This document shows positions 47,439-55,806 of a stretch of DNA of 64,000 nucleotides, piece by piece; the stretch's first letter is position 1, and the number at the start of each line of letters is the position of its first letter. Source of the DNA: Streptomyces sp. SCSIO 75703 (GTDB lineage Bacteria; Actinomycetota; Actinomycetes; Streptomycetales; Streptomycetaceae). Location: NCBI RefSeq assembly GCF_036607905.1, contig NZ_CP144555.1, forward strand, positions 2,108,001 through 2,172,000. Direction: 5' to 3'. Under the pieces are notes generated by a model. That model was not told the DNA's origin, did not search any database, and was given only the letters and a program-made list of their open reading frames with translations. A program made the position numbers and the translations under genes.

Positions 47439-47948
47439 ATGTCCTTCACGTACGACGACGTCGGGGCCACCCGTGACGAGGGAAACTGCCCGCCCGGCTT
47501 CCGCCCGCTGCACGTCCGCGCCCGCCTCGGGGAGGGAGAGGCCGTGTTCCGCCGGGCGGTCGAGGCCGTCTTCGGCTGGGAGATGCACCGGGCCCTCGGC
47601 ATCGGCTTCGCGGCGAGCACCGCTCGGGCGGAGCCCGGCACCGACGTCACCGTCACCCTGGCCGGGGTGATCAAGGCGCCGTGCCGGGTCGTGTGGACGC
47701 TGGAGGAGCACCGCCGGGCCGGCTGGGCCTACGGGACGCTGCCCGGCCACCCCGAGTCGGGCGAGGAGGCGTTCGTCGTGGACCGCACCGGTGACGGCAC
47801 GGTGTGGCTGACGGTCCGTTCCTTCAGCCGCCCGGCCACCTGGTTCGCCCGCGCCGGCGGCCCCGCGGCCCGGGGCTTCCAGCACGCCTACGCCCGCCGC
47901 TGCGGAACCGTCCTGCGGCGCATCTGCGACGAGGTCGCCGAGGACTGA
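47439..47948 (+). CDS. DUF1990 family protein
   Basis: A 169-residue protein of the DUF1990 family: FTYDDVGATR at the start, HVRARLGEGEAVFRRAVEAV, GWEMHRALG and a final FARAGGPAARGFQHAYARRC helix. The fold is expected to be a small-molecule-binding beta-barrel like START proteins, but no activity is established. It lies 81 bases after the protease, followed by the convergent glycogen phosphorylase. Function unknown. Confidence 0.85.
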   Translation: MSFTYDDVGATRDEGNCPPGFRPLHVRARLGEGEAVFRRAVEAVFGWEMHRALGIGFAASTARAEPGTDVTVTLAGVIKAPCRVVWTLEEHRRAGWAYGTLPGHPESGEEAFVVDRTGDGTVWLTVRSFSRPATWFARAGGPAARGFQHAYARRCGTVLRRICDEVAED

Positions 47949-48033
47949 GCCCCTGCCCCGCCCGTGGGCACCCCGCGGGCCGAGGCCCCCGCCGGCCCCG
48001 CCCGCAAGCACCCCGCGGCGGGGCCGGTGCCGT

Positions 48034-50652
48034 TCACCGCATCAGCATCCCGGCCGCCTCGCCCTGCTCGCCGGCCGGCAGCGCGACGAGCCCCGGTTCG
48101 GCGCCGGAGGCCAGCAGCCGGTGGGCGGGCAGGACGCGCACCGTGTAGCCGAAGGGCCCGGTCCGGTCCAGGGCGAGGGGGCCCTCGTAGACCCACCGGC
48201 CGTCCAGGTCGGGACCGCCCGCCGGTTTCAGCGGCACGCAGGCCGCGTCGGTGATGCCGTCCTCGGAGTCGACCCGGCCGGAGACCGCCTGCACCTCGAC
48301 GTCGTCGGGGACGAGGTCGCCGAGCCCGACGCGCACCCGCAGCCCGAGCGTCGTGCCCAGCTCCGCCGTGGCCGTCGCCGCGGACGTCTCCACGTGCTCG
48401 ACGCGCACCGCGGGCCAGGCCGCCCGCACCCGCGCCTTCCACTCGGCGAGTTCGCGGGCGGCGTCGGCGTCCATCGCCCGGTGCGCCTCGGCGGCCGGGG
48501 TGTAGAGCCGTTCCACGTACTCGCGGACCATCCGCCCGGCCAGCACCTTGGGCCCGAGCAGGCTCAGGGTGCGGCGGACCATCTCGATCCAGCGGTCGGG
48601 CAGACCGCTCTCGCCGCGCTCGTAGAAGCGCGGGGCCACCCGCTGCTCCAGCAGGTCGTAGAGGGCGGCGGCCTCCATCGCGTCCCGGCGGTCGGGATCG
48701 GTGCCGGGGCCGTCGGCGGTCGGGATCGCCCAGCCGAAGTCGGGCCGGAACCACTCGTCCCACCAGCCGTCCAGCACCGACAGGTTGAGGCAGCCGTTGA
48801 GCGCGGCCTTCATCCCGCTGGTGCCGCACGCCTCCAGCGGCCGCAGCGGGTTGTTGAGCCAGATGTCGCACCCCGGGTACAGCTTCCGGGCCATCCCCAT
48901 GCCGTAGTCCGGCAGGAAGACGATCCGGTGCCGCACCCGCGCGTCGTCGGCGAAGCGCACCAGGTCCTGGATGAGCCGCTTGCCGCCGTCGTCGGCCGGG
49001 TGCGCCTTGCCGGCGACCACGATCTGCACCGGCCGCTCCGGGTGCAGCAGCAGGTTCGTCAGCCGTTCCCGGTCGTGCAGCATCAGCGTGAGCCGCTTGT
49101 ACGAGGGGACCCGGCGGGCGAAGCCGATGGTGAGGACGTCCGGGTCGAGGGCCTCGTCGATCCAGCCCAGTTCGGCGGTGCCGGCGCCGCGCTGCCGCCA
49201 GGAGGCCCGCAGCCGTTCCCGCACCTCGGTCACCAACTGCGCCCGCAGCGTGCGCCGCAGCTCCCACACGTCCCCGGCGGGCAGGTCGGCGAGCGCGTCC
49301 CAGCGCTCGGAGCCGCCGACGGTGAGCGCTTCCCCGGCCCGCCGCGGGCCGGCCTGCCGGACGCCGAGCCGCAGCACCTCGGGGGCGACCCAGGTCGGCG
49401 CGTGCACCCCGTTGGTGACGGAGGTGATGGGGACCTCGGCGGCGTCGAAGCCCGGCCACAGCCCCCGGAACATCTCGCGGCTGACCTGGCCGTGCAGCAG
49501 GGAGACGCCGTTGGCGCGCTGGGCCAGGCGCAGTCCCATCACGGCCATGTTGAAGAGCTGCGGTTCGCCGCCCGGGTAGGTCTCGGTGCCGAGCCGCAGG
49601 ACGCGGTCGACGTCGATACGGGGCAGTTCGGCGCCGGGCCCGAAGTGGCGGGCGACCAGGGCGCGGTCGAAGCGGTCGATGCCGGCCGGCACGGGGGTGT
49701 GCGTGGTGAAGACGGTGCCGGCCCGGACCGCCTCCAGCGCGGGGTCGAAATCCAGCCCCTCGTCGCAGAGTTCGGCGATGCGCTCCAGGCCGAGGAAGCC
49801 GGCGTGGCCCTCGTTGGTGTGGAACACCTCGGGCGCGGGGTGCCCGGTGAGCCGGCAGTACGCGCGCACCGCCCGGACGCCGCCCATGCCGAGCAGCATC
49901 TCCTGGTGGAGCCGGTGCTCGCTGCCGCCGCCGTAGAGCCGGTCGGTGACGCCGCGTTCGCCGGGGCCGTTCTCCTCCACGTCGGAGTCGAGGAGCAGCA
50001 GTGGGACGCGGCCGACCTGGGCGAGCCAGATCCGGGCGCGCAGTTCCCGTCCGCCGGGCAGGGCGAGGGCGACCCGGGCGGGGGTGCCGTCGGCCTCCTC
50101 CAGGAGGGTGAGCGGCAGCTCGTGGGGGTCGAGGACGGGGTAGGTCTCCTGCTGCCAGCCGTCGCGGGACAGGCTCTGCCGGAAGTAGCCGTGCCGGTAG
50201 AGCAGGCCGACGCCGACGAGCGGCACCCCGAGGTCGCTGGCGGACTTGAGGTGGTCGCCGGCGAGGATGCCGAGGCCGCCGGAGTACTGGGGCAGCGCGG
50301 CGGTGATGCCGAACTCCGGGGAGAAGTAGGCGACGGCGGCGGGCAGCCGGCCGGGCTGCTCCTGGTACCAGCGGTCGCCCCCCGTGTAGCGGGCGAGGTC
50401 GTCGGCCGCCGCCGTCAGCCGCTCCAGGAAGCCGGGGTCGGCGGCCAGTTCGGCGAGCCGGGCGGGCGGGACGGTGCCGAGCAGCCGTACGGGGTCGGCG
50501 CCGCACGCGGACCAGCACCCGGGGTCGACGGACCGGAACAGTTCGCGGGTCTCCGTGTGCCAGGACCAGCGCAGGTTGCGTGCCAGATCACTGAGCGGCC
50601 GGAGGGGGTCGGGGAGAACGGGACGGACGGTCAGTCGACGGATCGCCTTCAC
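48034..50652 (-). CDS. glgP: Glycogen phosphorylase (alpha-glucan phosphorylase)
   Basis: Releases glucose-1-phosphate from alpha-1,4-glucan. It has 872 residues of the actinobacterial long type: an N-terminal DUF3417-type region (LRPLSDLARNLRWSWH), then the phosphorylase core with VAYFSPEFGITAALPQYSGGLGILAGDHLKSASDLG-type sequence, FHTNEGHAGF and, near residue 600, EACGTSGMKAALNG where the PLP lysine lies. The start is GTG 50652; GAGG is about ten bases upstream. In S. coelicolor the gene stands divergent from the glgE-treS-mak-glgB operon. Here it is divergent from a decayed version of it. Confidence 0.93.
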   Translation of the reverse strand: MKAIRRLTVRPVLPDPLRPLSDLARNLRWSWHTETRELFRSVDPGCWSACGADPVRLLGTVPPARLAELAADPGFLERLTAAADDLARYTGGDRWYQEQPGRLPAAVAYFSPEFGITAALPQYSGGLGILAGDHLKSASDLGVPLVGVGLLYRHGYFRQSLSRDGWQQETYPVLDPHELPLTLLEEADGTPARVALALPGGRELRARIWLAQVGRVPLLLLDSDVEENGPGERGVTDRLYGGGSEHRLHQEMLLGMGGVRAVRAYCRLTGHPAPEVFHTNEGHAGFLGLERIAELCDEGLDFDPALEAVRAGTVFTTHTPVPAGIDRFDRALVARHFGPGAELPRIDVDRVLRLGTETYPGGEPQLFNMAVMGLRLAQRANGVSLLHGQVSREMFRGLWPGFDAAEVPITSVTNGVHAPTWVAPEVLRLGVRQAGPRRAGEALTVGGSERWDALADLPAGDVWELRRTLRAQLVTEVRERLRASWRQRGAGTAELGWIDEALDPDVLTIGFARRVPSYKRLTLMLHDRERLTNLLLHPERPVQIVVAGKAHPADDGGKRLIQDLVRFADDARVRHRIVFLPDYGMGMARKLYPGCDIWLNNPLRPLEACGTSGMKAALNGCLNLSVLDGWWDEWFRPDFGWAIPTADGPGTDPDRRDAMEAAALYDLLEQRVAPRFYERGESGLPDRWIEMVRRTLSLLGPKVLAGRMVREYVERLYTPAAEAHRAMDADAARELAEWKARVRAAWPAVRVEHVETSAATATAELGTTLGLRVRVGLGDLVPDDVEVQAVSGRVDSEDGITDAACVPLKPAGGPDLDGRWVYEGPLALDRTGPFGYTVRVLPAHRLLASGAEPGLVALPAGEQGEAAGMLMR

Positions 50653-51186
50653 ACTCCACCTCAGCGCGTTCGCTCGATTGGACGGGGTGGGCGTCACCTC
50701 GCCGGGTGCGACGGTACCGGCGGAAGCGGGACGTATGGGGCAGATCGTCCGCATCCGTCCGTGTCGGCCTGAACGGACCCGCCGCCGGACACCGGACGGG
50801 CTAATCCCGCCGCACGGCCGACGTGGCGCCGGACCTCTTGGCCCGGACGCGGGGCCACGGGCCACCCGGGGCCCGGCGCCTTCGGCGCGGACGGCCCTCC
50901 GCCGCAGCCCCCGTCGCAGACCCCCGTCGCGCGGCGCCGGGACCGCGGGGAAGACGTCCACGGTGCCGCGGCACCCGCCGGCCGCGGTCACCGTGCCGGA
51001 CACGCTCGGCGCGGGCCCGGAGGCAGACGCCGCCCGGGGCGCGCGCGGCTCGCGCGGGGAAGGCCGCCACCCGGACCCGGCCGTCCGGCGGAGTGACGCA
51101 CCGGACCGGCGGCGGACCCCGCCTCCTCCACGCGGCGCGGCCTCCGCGCCGCCGCCGGGGTCCGCCGCGACCGGGCACGGGCCGGG
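50653..51186. other. Gap upstream of glgP where glgE and treS are expected; nothing readable
   Basis: This stretch lies where S. coelicolor has the start of glgE. No frame gives recognisable GlgE or TreS sequence, though long GC-driven open frames exist. It must contain the promoter of glgP (minus). It is followed directly by a remnant of treS, so it may be unrecognisable glgE/treS debris. Confidence 0.4.
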
Positions 51187-51430
51187 CGGCCCTCCTCCCA
51201 CCCCGCCGTCCTCGGCTTCCTCCGCGCGCAAGAGGACCATCTCGTGCTCCGCGTCCACACCTTCGCGCGGTTCACCCAGCCCACGGAAGTGGATCTGCGC
51301 GGCTTCGAAGGCCGGTACCCTGTGGAGCCGTCCGGCGGGGTCCGCTTCCCGGCCATCGGCGAGCTGCCGTACCCGCCGCCCCTCGGGGCCACGGCTTCTC
51401 CTGGTCCGGCTGCGCGCGGACGCCGCGCAG
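51187..51430 (+). pseudogene. treS: Remnant of the 3' end of treS (trehalose synthase/maltosyl enzyme), frameshifted
   Basis: From about 51187 one frame reads HPAVLGFLRAQEDHLVLRV, then HTFARFTQPTEVDLRGFEG, then RYPVEPSGGVRFPAIGELPY, which follows the C-terminus of Streptomyces TreS (GSNPAVLAFLR, DLVLCVNN-SRF-QP-ELDL, GGVRFPAIGELPYLLTL). The end GHGFYWFRLRADAAQ can be recovered only across three frames: one G is missing near 51390 and one T near 51405. The part before 51187, with the catalytic barrel, is absent. It lies directly upstream of the maltokinase gene, the normal position of treS in the GlgE operon. Confidence 0.8.
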
Positions 51431-51543
51431 GCCCCCGGTCCGGCCGGATCACGCCAGGGCTCGGGGCGGGGCGGTTTTCCCCGTCCCGCCCCGGGCACGC
51501 AACCATCACACCCCGCGACGCCCCGGGGAAAGGACGCGACGCC

Positions 51544-52962
51544 ATGCCGGAAGCCGTCATCAGCACCGTCCCGAGCCCGACCGCGCTGCTGGCCTCCCTC
51601 GACCCGCTGCTGCGCGCGTGGCTGCCGGGGCGGCGCTGGTTCGCGGGCAAGGGCCGTCCCGTCACCGGCCTGTCCCCCGTCGCCGTCACCGGCCTGCCGC
51701 CCTCCCCCGAAGGCGCCCCCGGCGCACCCGCCGCGCTGTACCACCTGCTGGTCCGCGTCCACCAGCCGCCCGCGCCCGGGGCGCCCGAACAGCGCGGCGA
51801 CTGCTACCAGTTGGTCGTGGGCGTCCGCGAGGTGCTGCCGCCCCGGCTGGCCCCCTCGCTGATCGGGCACGTCACCGGGGGGCCGCTCGCCGGGTACGTC
51901 GTCTACGACGCCCTGGACGACCCCGGGCCCGCCGGCACCCTGCTGGAGGCGCTGCGCTCCGGGGCCCGCCTCGGCCCGCTCCGCTTCGAGCGGGACCCGG
52001 ACCACGAGATCCGCGCGGCTCTGGTGCCCCGGGTGATGACGGCCGAGCAGTCCAACTCGTCCGTGGTCTACGGCGACTCCCTCGTGCTCAAGGTGCTGCG
52101 CCGGATCGGCCCCGGCACCCACCCCGACCTGGAACTCCCGCTCACCCTGACCCGCGCCGGCTGCGCCCGGGTACCCGCCCCCGCCGGCTGGATCACGGCC
52201 GGACTTCCCGGCGGGCCCTGGCTGTTGGGGGTTCTCCAGCCGTACCTTCAGGGTGCGGACGACGGCTGGGAACTGGCCCTGCGCGAACTGGCCAAGGGGG
52301 AGGACTTCGCCGCCGAGGCGCGGGCGCTGGGCCGGGCCACCGCCGAGGTGCACACCGCGCTGGCCCGCGCCCTGCCCACGGTCACCCTCGGGCACCACGC
52401 CATGGCCCGCATCGTCGACGGCATGACCGGGCGGCTGGCGGCGGCCGTCCGGACGGTGCCCGCGCTGCTGCCGTACGCGCCCGGACTGCGCACGGCGTTC
52501 ACCGCCCTCGGCGATCTGGCCGGGCAGGGCCGCACCTGGACCGCGCAGCGCGTCCACGGCGACCTCCACCTCGGCCAGTGCCTGCGGTCGCCGGACGGAC
52601 GGTGGTCGGTGATCGACTTCGAGGGCGAGCCGGACCGGCCGCCCGAGGAGCGCCGGATGCCGCAGCCGGTGGCGCGCGACGTCGCGGGGATGCTGCGCTC
52701 CTTCGACTACGCGGAGCGGTCGGCGGACGCCCCGGCGCCCGGCTGGGCCGAGACCTGCCGGGCCGCGTACTGCTCCGGGTACGCCCGGGTCGCCGGCCAC
52801 GACCCGCGCACCGACCCGGTGCTGCTGCGCGCCTACGAGACGGACAAGGCGGTCTACGAGGTGGTGTACGAGGCCCGCCACCGCCCGGACTGGCTGCCGG
52901 TGCCGCTGGCCGCCGTGCGCCGCCTGGCCGCCCCGGAGCCGGTCCGGAACCGGCCGGCCTGA
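51544..52962 (+). CDS. mak: Maltokinase (Mak/Pep2)
   Basis: Phosphorylates maltose to maltose-1-phosphate, the substrate of GlgE. It has 472 residues: WLPGRRWFAGKGRPV at the N-terminus, EQSNSSVVYGDSLVLKVLRR, and the kinase catalytic motif RVHGDLHLGQCL with the metal-binding VIDFEGEPDRPPEERR. All look intact. ATG 51544 is chosen; the open frame continues upstream into the treS remnant, so an earlier start is possible. Its normal partners TreS (upstream), GlgE and GlgB (downstream) are missing here, so it is either supplied by copies elsewhere or is on the way to loss. Confidence 0.92.
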   Translation: MPEAVISTVPSPTALLASLDPLLRAWLPGRRWFAGKGRPVTGLSPVAVTGLPPSPEGAPGAPAALYHLLVRVHQPPAPGAPEQRGDCYQLVVGVREVLPPRLAPSLIGHVTGGPLAGYVVYDALDDPGPAGTLLEALRSGARLGPLRFERDPDHEIRAALVPRVMTAEQSNSSVVYGDSLVLKVLRRIGPGTHPDLELPLTLTRAGCARVPAPAGWITAGLPGGPWLLGVLQPYLQGADDGWELALRELAKGEDFAAEARALGRATAEVHTALARALPTVTLGHHAMARIVDGMTGRLAAAVRTVPALLPYAPGLRTAFTALGDLAGQGRTWTAQRVHGDLHLGQCLRSPDGRWSVIDFEGEPDRPPEERRMPQPVARDVAGMLRSFDYAERSADAPAPGWAETCRAAYCSGYARVAGHDPRTDPVLLRAYETDKAVYEVVYEARHRPDWLPVPLAAVRRLAAPEPVRNRPA

Positions 52963-53324
52963 CCTCCTGAACCATCCCCCGGCGAGCGCCGCCTGCCCCG
53001 CCTCCCCGCCACGCTCCGGGCTCCGGGCCACGGGACCGCATACGGCTCCCCGGGGAGCCGGCACCGCCGCCCGGCCCCCGCTCGGGACGGGCCCGCCACG
53101 GGGCGCCGGGGACGCCCGCCGCCCCCGGCCTGCCACCGTCCGCCATCCCGCCGGCCTCCGCCGGGGCGGCGGCGAGCCCGTCGGGCCGCGGGGCCGCACC
53201 TGCGCGTCCCCGCCCGGTCGCCCCGGCCGGGAGGCGGCACGCGCTACCGCCGGCCGCGCCCGGGACCCGGTCCGGCGCGGGGCCGCCACGGCGCCGCCCG
53301 TCCGCCCGTCACCCGGGACCGCCG
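52963..53324. other. Gap where glgB is expected; nothing readable
   Basis: A 362-base, very GC-rich gap between maltokinase and the convergent helicase stop. The S. coelicolor operon has glgB (branching enzyme) here. No frame gives recognisable GlgB sequence, and no promoter was found. It should contain the terminators of the two convergent genes. Confidence 0.4.
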
Positions 53325-55577
53325 TCAGGCGACGAGCCCCTCGGGCAGGGGGCCGGTGTGCAGCACGCCGAGCCGCTGGGTGGCCCGGGTGAGCGCCACG
53401 TACAGGTCGCTCGTGCCGTACCGGCCGGGCTCGACCACCAGCACCGAGTCGAACTCCAGCCCCTTGGCCTGACGCGGGTCGAGCAGGACGACGTCCCGCG
53501 TGAGGTCGGGCTCGGCGCCCGCCGTGACGCCGTCCAGCCGGGCGGCGAGGGCGCGGTGCAGTTCACGCGGGGCGATCACCGCGAGCCGGCCCTCCTCGGG
53601 CGTCAGCTCCCGCACCGCCCCGGCCACGGCGGACGGCAGGTCGGCGGTGGCCCGCACCCAGGGCGCGGTCCCCGTCGACCGGACCGAACTCGGCGGGTCG
53701 AAGGAGGGGTCCGCGGCCCGGACCACGCCCGCCGCCAGCTCCATGATCTCGGCCGGGGTGCGGTAGTTGACGCCGAGCCGGGCGTGGACCCAGCGGTCCT
53801 CCACGTACGGGGCGAGGATCTTCGACCAGGAGCCGACGCCCGCCGCCTCGGCGGTCTGCGCGGGGTCGCCGACCAGGGTCATCGACCGGGTCGGGCAGCG
53901 CCGCATCAGCAGCCGCCAGGCCATCGGCGACAACTCCTGCGCCTCGTCGACGATGATGTGCCCGAAGGCCCAGGTGCGGTCGGCCGCCGCGCGCTCGGCG
54001 GCGCTGCGGTGGTCGTCCTCCTCCTGCCGTTCGGCGAACCGCTCGGCGTCGATGATGTCGTGCGCGGAGAGCACCTCCGCGTCCTCGTCGTCCAGTCCCT
54101 CGAACTCGTAGGTGCGCGAGGCGTAGGAGACGTCCAGCACGCCCTGCGCGTAGGCGATCTGCTCGGCCCGCTCCCGTTCGGCGCGCGTACGGGCCACCCG
54201 GTCGTCCTCGCCGAGGAGTTCGGCGGCCTCGTCCAGCAGCGGCACGTCCCCCACGGTCCAGTGCCGGGTCACCGGGCGCCGGATCGCGGCGGCGTCCTCC
54301 GGGGGCAGGAACTCCTCCGGCGCGGCGAGGAGGTCGGCGACCAGGCGCCGGGCCGTCAGGCGCGGCCAGAGCCGGTCGATGGCCGCCCAGACCTCCGGGT
54401 TCTCGGCGAGTTCGTCCCGGATCTGCGTGATGTCGCTCGGGTCGAGCAGGTTCGAGCCGTCGTAGGGGTCGGTGCCGATGCGCTCGGCGACCATGTCGGT
54501 GAGGGTGTTGAGCAGATGGCCCTCGAAGTGCTCGCGGGCCGCGTTGTGCGGCAGCCCCACGGCGCGGGTGCGGTCCCGGGCGACCCGCGCGAGGTCGTCG
54601 TCGAGGAGCAGGACCTCCCGGTCGTGCTCGATCGCGATCACCGGGTCGGGCAGTGCCTGCCGGGCCCGGACGGCCCGGGCGAGGACGTCGGCCATCTCCG
54701 CCCGGCCCTTGACCGCCGCCGCCTCGGGGGTGTCCGCCGCCGTGGCCCGTACGCCGGGGAACAGTTCGCCGACGGTGGACAGGAGCACGCCGGTCTCGCC
54801 GAGGGAGGGCAGCACCTCGCCGATGTAGCCGAGGAACGCCGGGTTGGGGCCGACGATGAGGACGGCGCGCTTGGCGAGCAGGTCGCGGTGTTCGTAGAGC
54901 AGGTAGGCGGCGCGGTGCAGGGCGACGGCGGTCTTGCCGGTGCCCGGCCCGCCCTCGACGACCAGCACGCCTCGGTGCGGGGCGCGGATGACGCGGTCCT
55001 GGTCGGCCTGGATGGTCTGCACGATGTCGCCCATGCGGCCGGTGCGCGCCGCGTTCACCGCGGCGAGCAGCACGGCGTCGCCGGAGGGGTCCTCGTGGCC
55101 GGTGCGGGTCTCGTCGCCGAGGTCGAGGATCTCGTCGTGCAGGGCGGTGACGCGGCGGCCCTCACTGGCGATGTGCCGGCGGCGGCGCAGGCCCATCGGG
55201 GTGTGGCCGGTGGCCAGGTAGAAGGGGCGGGCGACGTCGGCCCGCCAGTCGATGAGGACCGGGGTGCGCTCGGCGTCCTCGGCGCGCAGCCCGATGCGGC
55301 CGATGTGGTGGCTGTCCCCGTCGGCGAGGTCGATCCGGCCGAAGCAGAGGGAGCCGTCGACGGAGTCGAGCGCGGCGAGCAGCCCGGAGCGCTCGGCGAC
55401 CAGGATGTCCCGTTCCAGCCGGGCCTGCATGGGGGTGTTGCCCTGGGCGAGCGCGTCGGTGACCGAGTCCTCGGTGTCCGCGCGCAGCGCGTCCACCCGG
55501 GCGTACAGGCCGTCGACGAATTCCTGCTCGTACCGCAATTCCTCGTCGGGCAATTCGGTGTGAGGCACGTTTGACAA
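53325..55577 (-). CDS. HelD-type RNA polymerase-associated helicase (UvrD/Rep superfamily)
   Basis: A 750-residue actinobacterial HelD. The N-terminal coiled arm (about 1-60), Walker A GGPGTGKTAVALHR near residue 215, the HelD-specific insertion, and Walker B IIVDEAQELS with motif LVGDPAQTAE are present; it ends KGLEFDSVLVVEPG then YVALTRATQRLGV. HelD removes RNA polymerase from stalled or inactive complexes, and some homologues (HelR) give rifamycin tolerance. The start is TTG 55577 with GGGAG five bases upstream. A consensus promoter for an opposite transcript (55571-55600) lies across this start, so the two may interfere. Confidence 0.92.
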   Translation of the reverse strand: MSNVPHTELPDEELRYEQEFVDGLYARVDALRADTEDSVTDALAQGNTPMQARLERDILVAERSGLLAALDSVDGSLCFGRIDLADGDSHHIGRIGLRAEDAERTPVLIDWRADVARPFYLATGHTPMGLRRRRHIASEGRRVTALHDEILDLGDETRTGHEDPSGDAVLLAAVNAARTGRMGDIVQTIQADQDRVIRAPHRGVLVVEGGPGTGKTAVALHRAAYLLYEHRDLLAKRAVLIVGPNPAFLGYIGEVLPSLGETGVLLSTVGELFPGVRATAADTPEAAAVKGRAEMADVLARAVRARQALPDPVIAIEHDREVLLLDDDLARVARDRTRAVGLPHNAAREHFEGHLLNTLTDMVAERIGTDPYDGSNLLDPSDITQIRDELAENPEVWAAIDRLWPRLTARRLVADLLAAPEEFLPPEDAAAIRRPVTRHWTVGDVPLLDEAAELLGEDDRVARTRAERERAEQIAYAQGVLDVSYASRTYEFEGLDDEDAEVLSAHDIIDAERFAERQEEDDHRSAAERAAADRTWAFGHIIVDEAQELSPMAWRLLMRRCPTRSMTLVGDPAQTAEAAGVGSWSKILAPYVEDRWVHARLGVNYRTPAEIMELAAGVVRAADPSFDPPSSVRSTGTAPWVRATADLPSAVAGAVRELTPEEGRLAVIAPRELHRALAARLDGVTAGAEPDLTRDVVLLDPRQAKGLEFDSVLVVEPGRYGTSDLYVALTRATQRLGVLHTGPLPEGLVA

Positions 55578-55600
55578 TTCTGCTCCCGCCCGGATATACT
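55571..55600 (+). promoter_or_regulatory. Consensus promoter for a small RNA (TTGACA-18-TATACT)
   Basis: TTGACA at 55571-55576 and TATACT at 55595-55600 are separated by 18 bases, close to the ideal vegetative sigma-70 promoter and unusual in this GC-rich genome. An inverted repeat ACTGA-GA-TCAGT (55598-55609) covers the start-point and could be an operator. The -35 lies on the start codon of the divergent helicase gene. Confidence 0.75.
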
Positions 55601-55606
55601 GAGATC

Positions 55607-55705
55607 AGTGGACTTCCTCACGACCCTTTTTCCGGAAGTCGTGAACCATTCAATATACGCAGGGAAATCCCCCGGCCGCAATTGCGGCCGGGGGATTTCT
55701 TTCTC
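55607..55705 (+). ncRNA. Candidate small RNA of about 95 bases
   Basis: The predicted transcript runs from about 55607 to the terminator at 55665-55698. No plausible reading frame with a ribosome site is present. Two mutually exclusive hairpins can form: 55611-55617 (GACTTCC) with 55635-55641 (GGAAGTC), or 55618-55624 (TCACGAC) with 55639-55645 (GTCGTGA). The region around 55646-55660 is AT-rich and unpaired. It is probably a regulatory RNA between helD and the dicarboxylate transporter; I do not recognise it as a named family. Confidence 0.65.
55665..55698 (+). terminator. Perfect 34-base palindromic terminator
   Basis: The 34 bases from 55665 to 55698 are a perfect palindrome centred at 55681/55682 with a CAATTG core and flanking AAATCC / GGATTT ends, followed by CTTTCTCT. 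It can fold as a long stem in either strand, so it may end both the small RNA (plus) and the convergent symporter transcript (minus). Confidence 0.85.
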
Positions 55706-55806
55706 TGTGCCGACCGGCCGGCCGAGCGGCGGGACCGGCGGTCGCACCGGGCGGCCGAGGGACGGGGGAGCACCTCGGCCGCCCGGGGTCGGGCGGAGCG
55801 GCCGGA

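Noticed and set aside
50714..50780. Remnant of the glgE start
   Set aside because: A faint resemblance of the bases near 50730 to the start of glgE exists, but no frame gives more than a few matching residues, so I do not claim it.
48034..53289. A giant open frame covering glgP and extending far upstream on the minus strand
   Set aside because: The part before 50652 is low-complexity Arg/Pro/Gly sequence produced by high GC; it overlaps the maltokinase gene antisense and carries no domain.
55578..55806. Rifamycin-associated element (as found upstream of helR genes) in front of the HelD gene
   Set aside because: I looked for the known palindromic 19-base element and did not see it; the palindromes here are an AAATCC...GGATTT terminator and a short ACTGA/TCAGT repeat.
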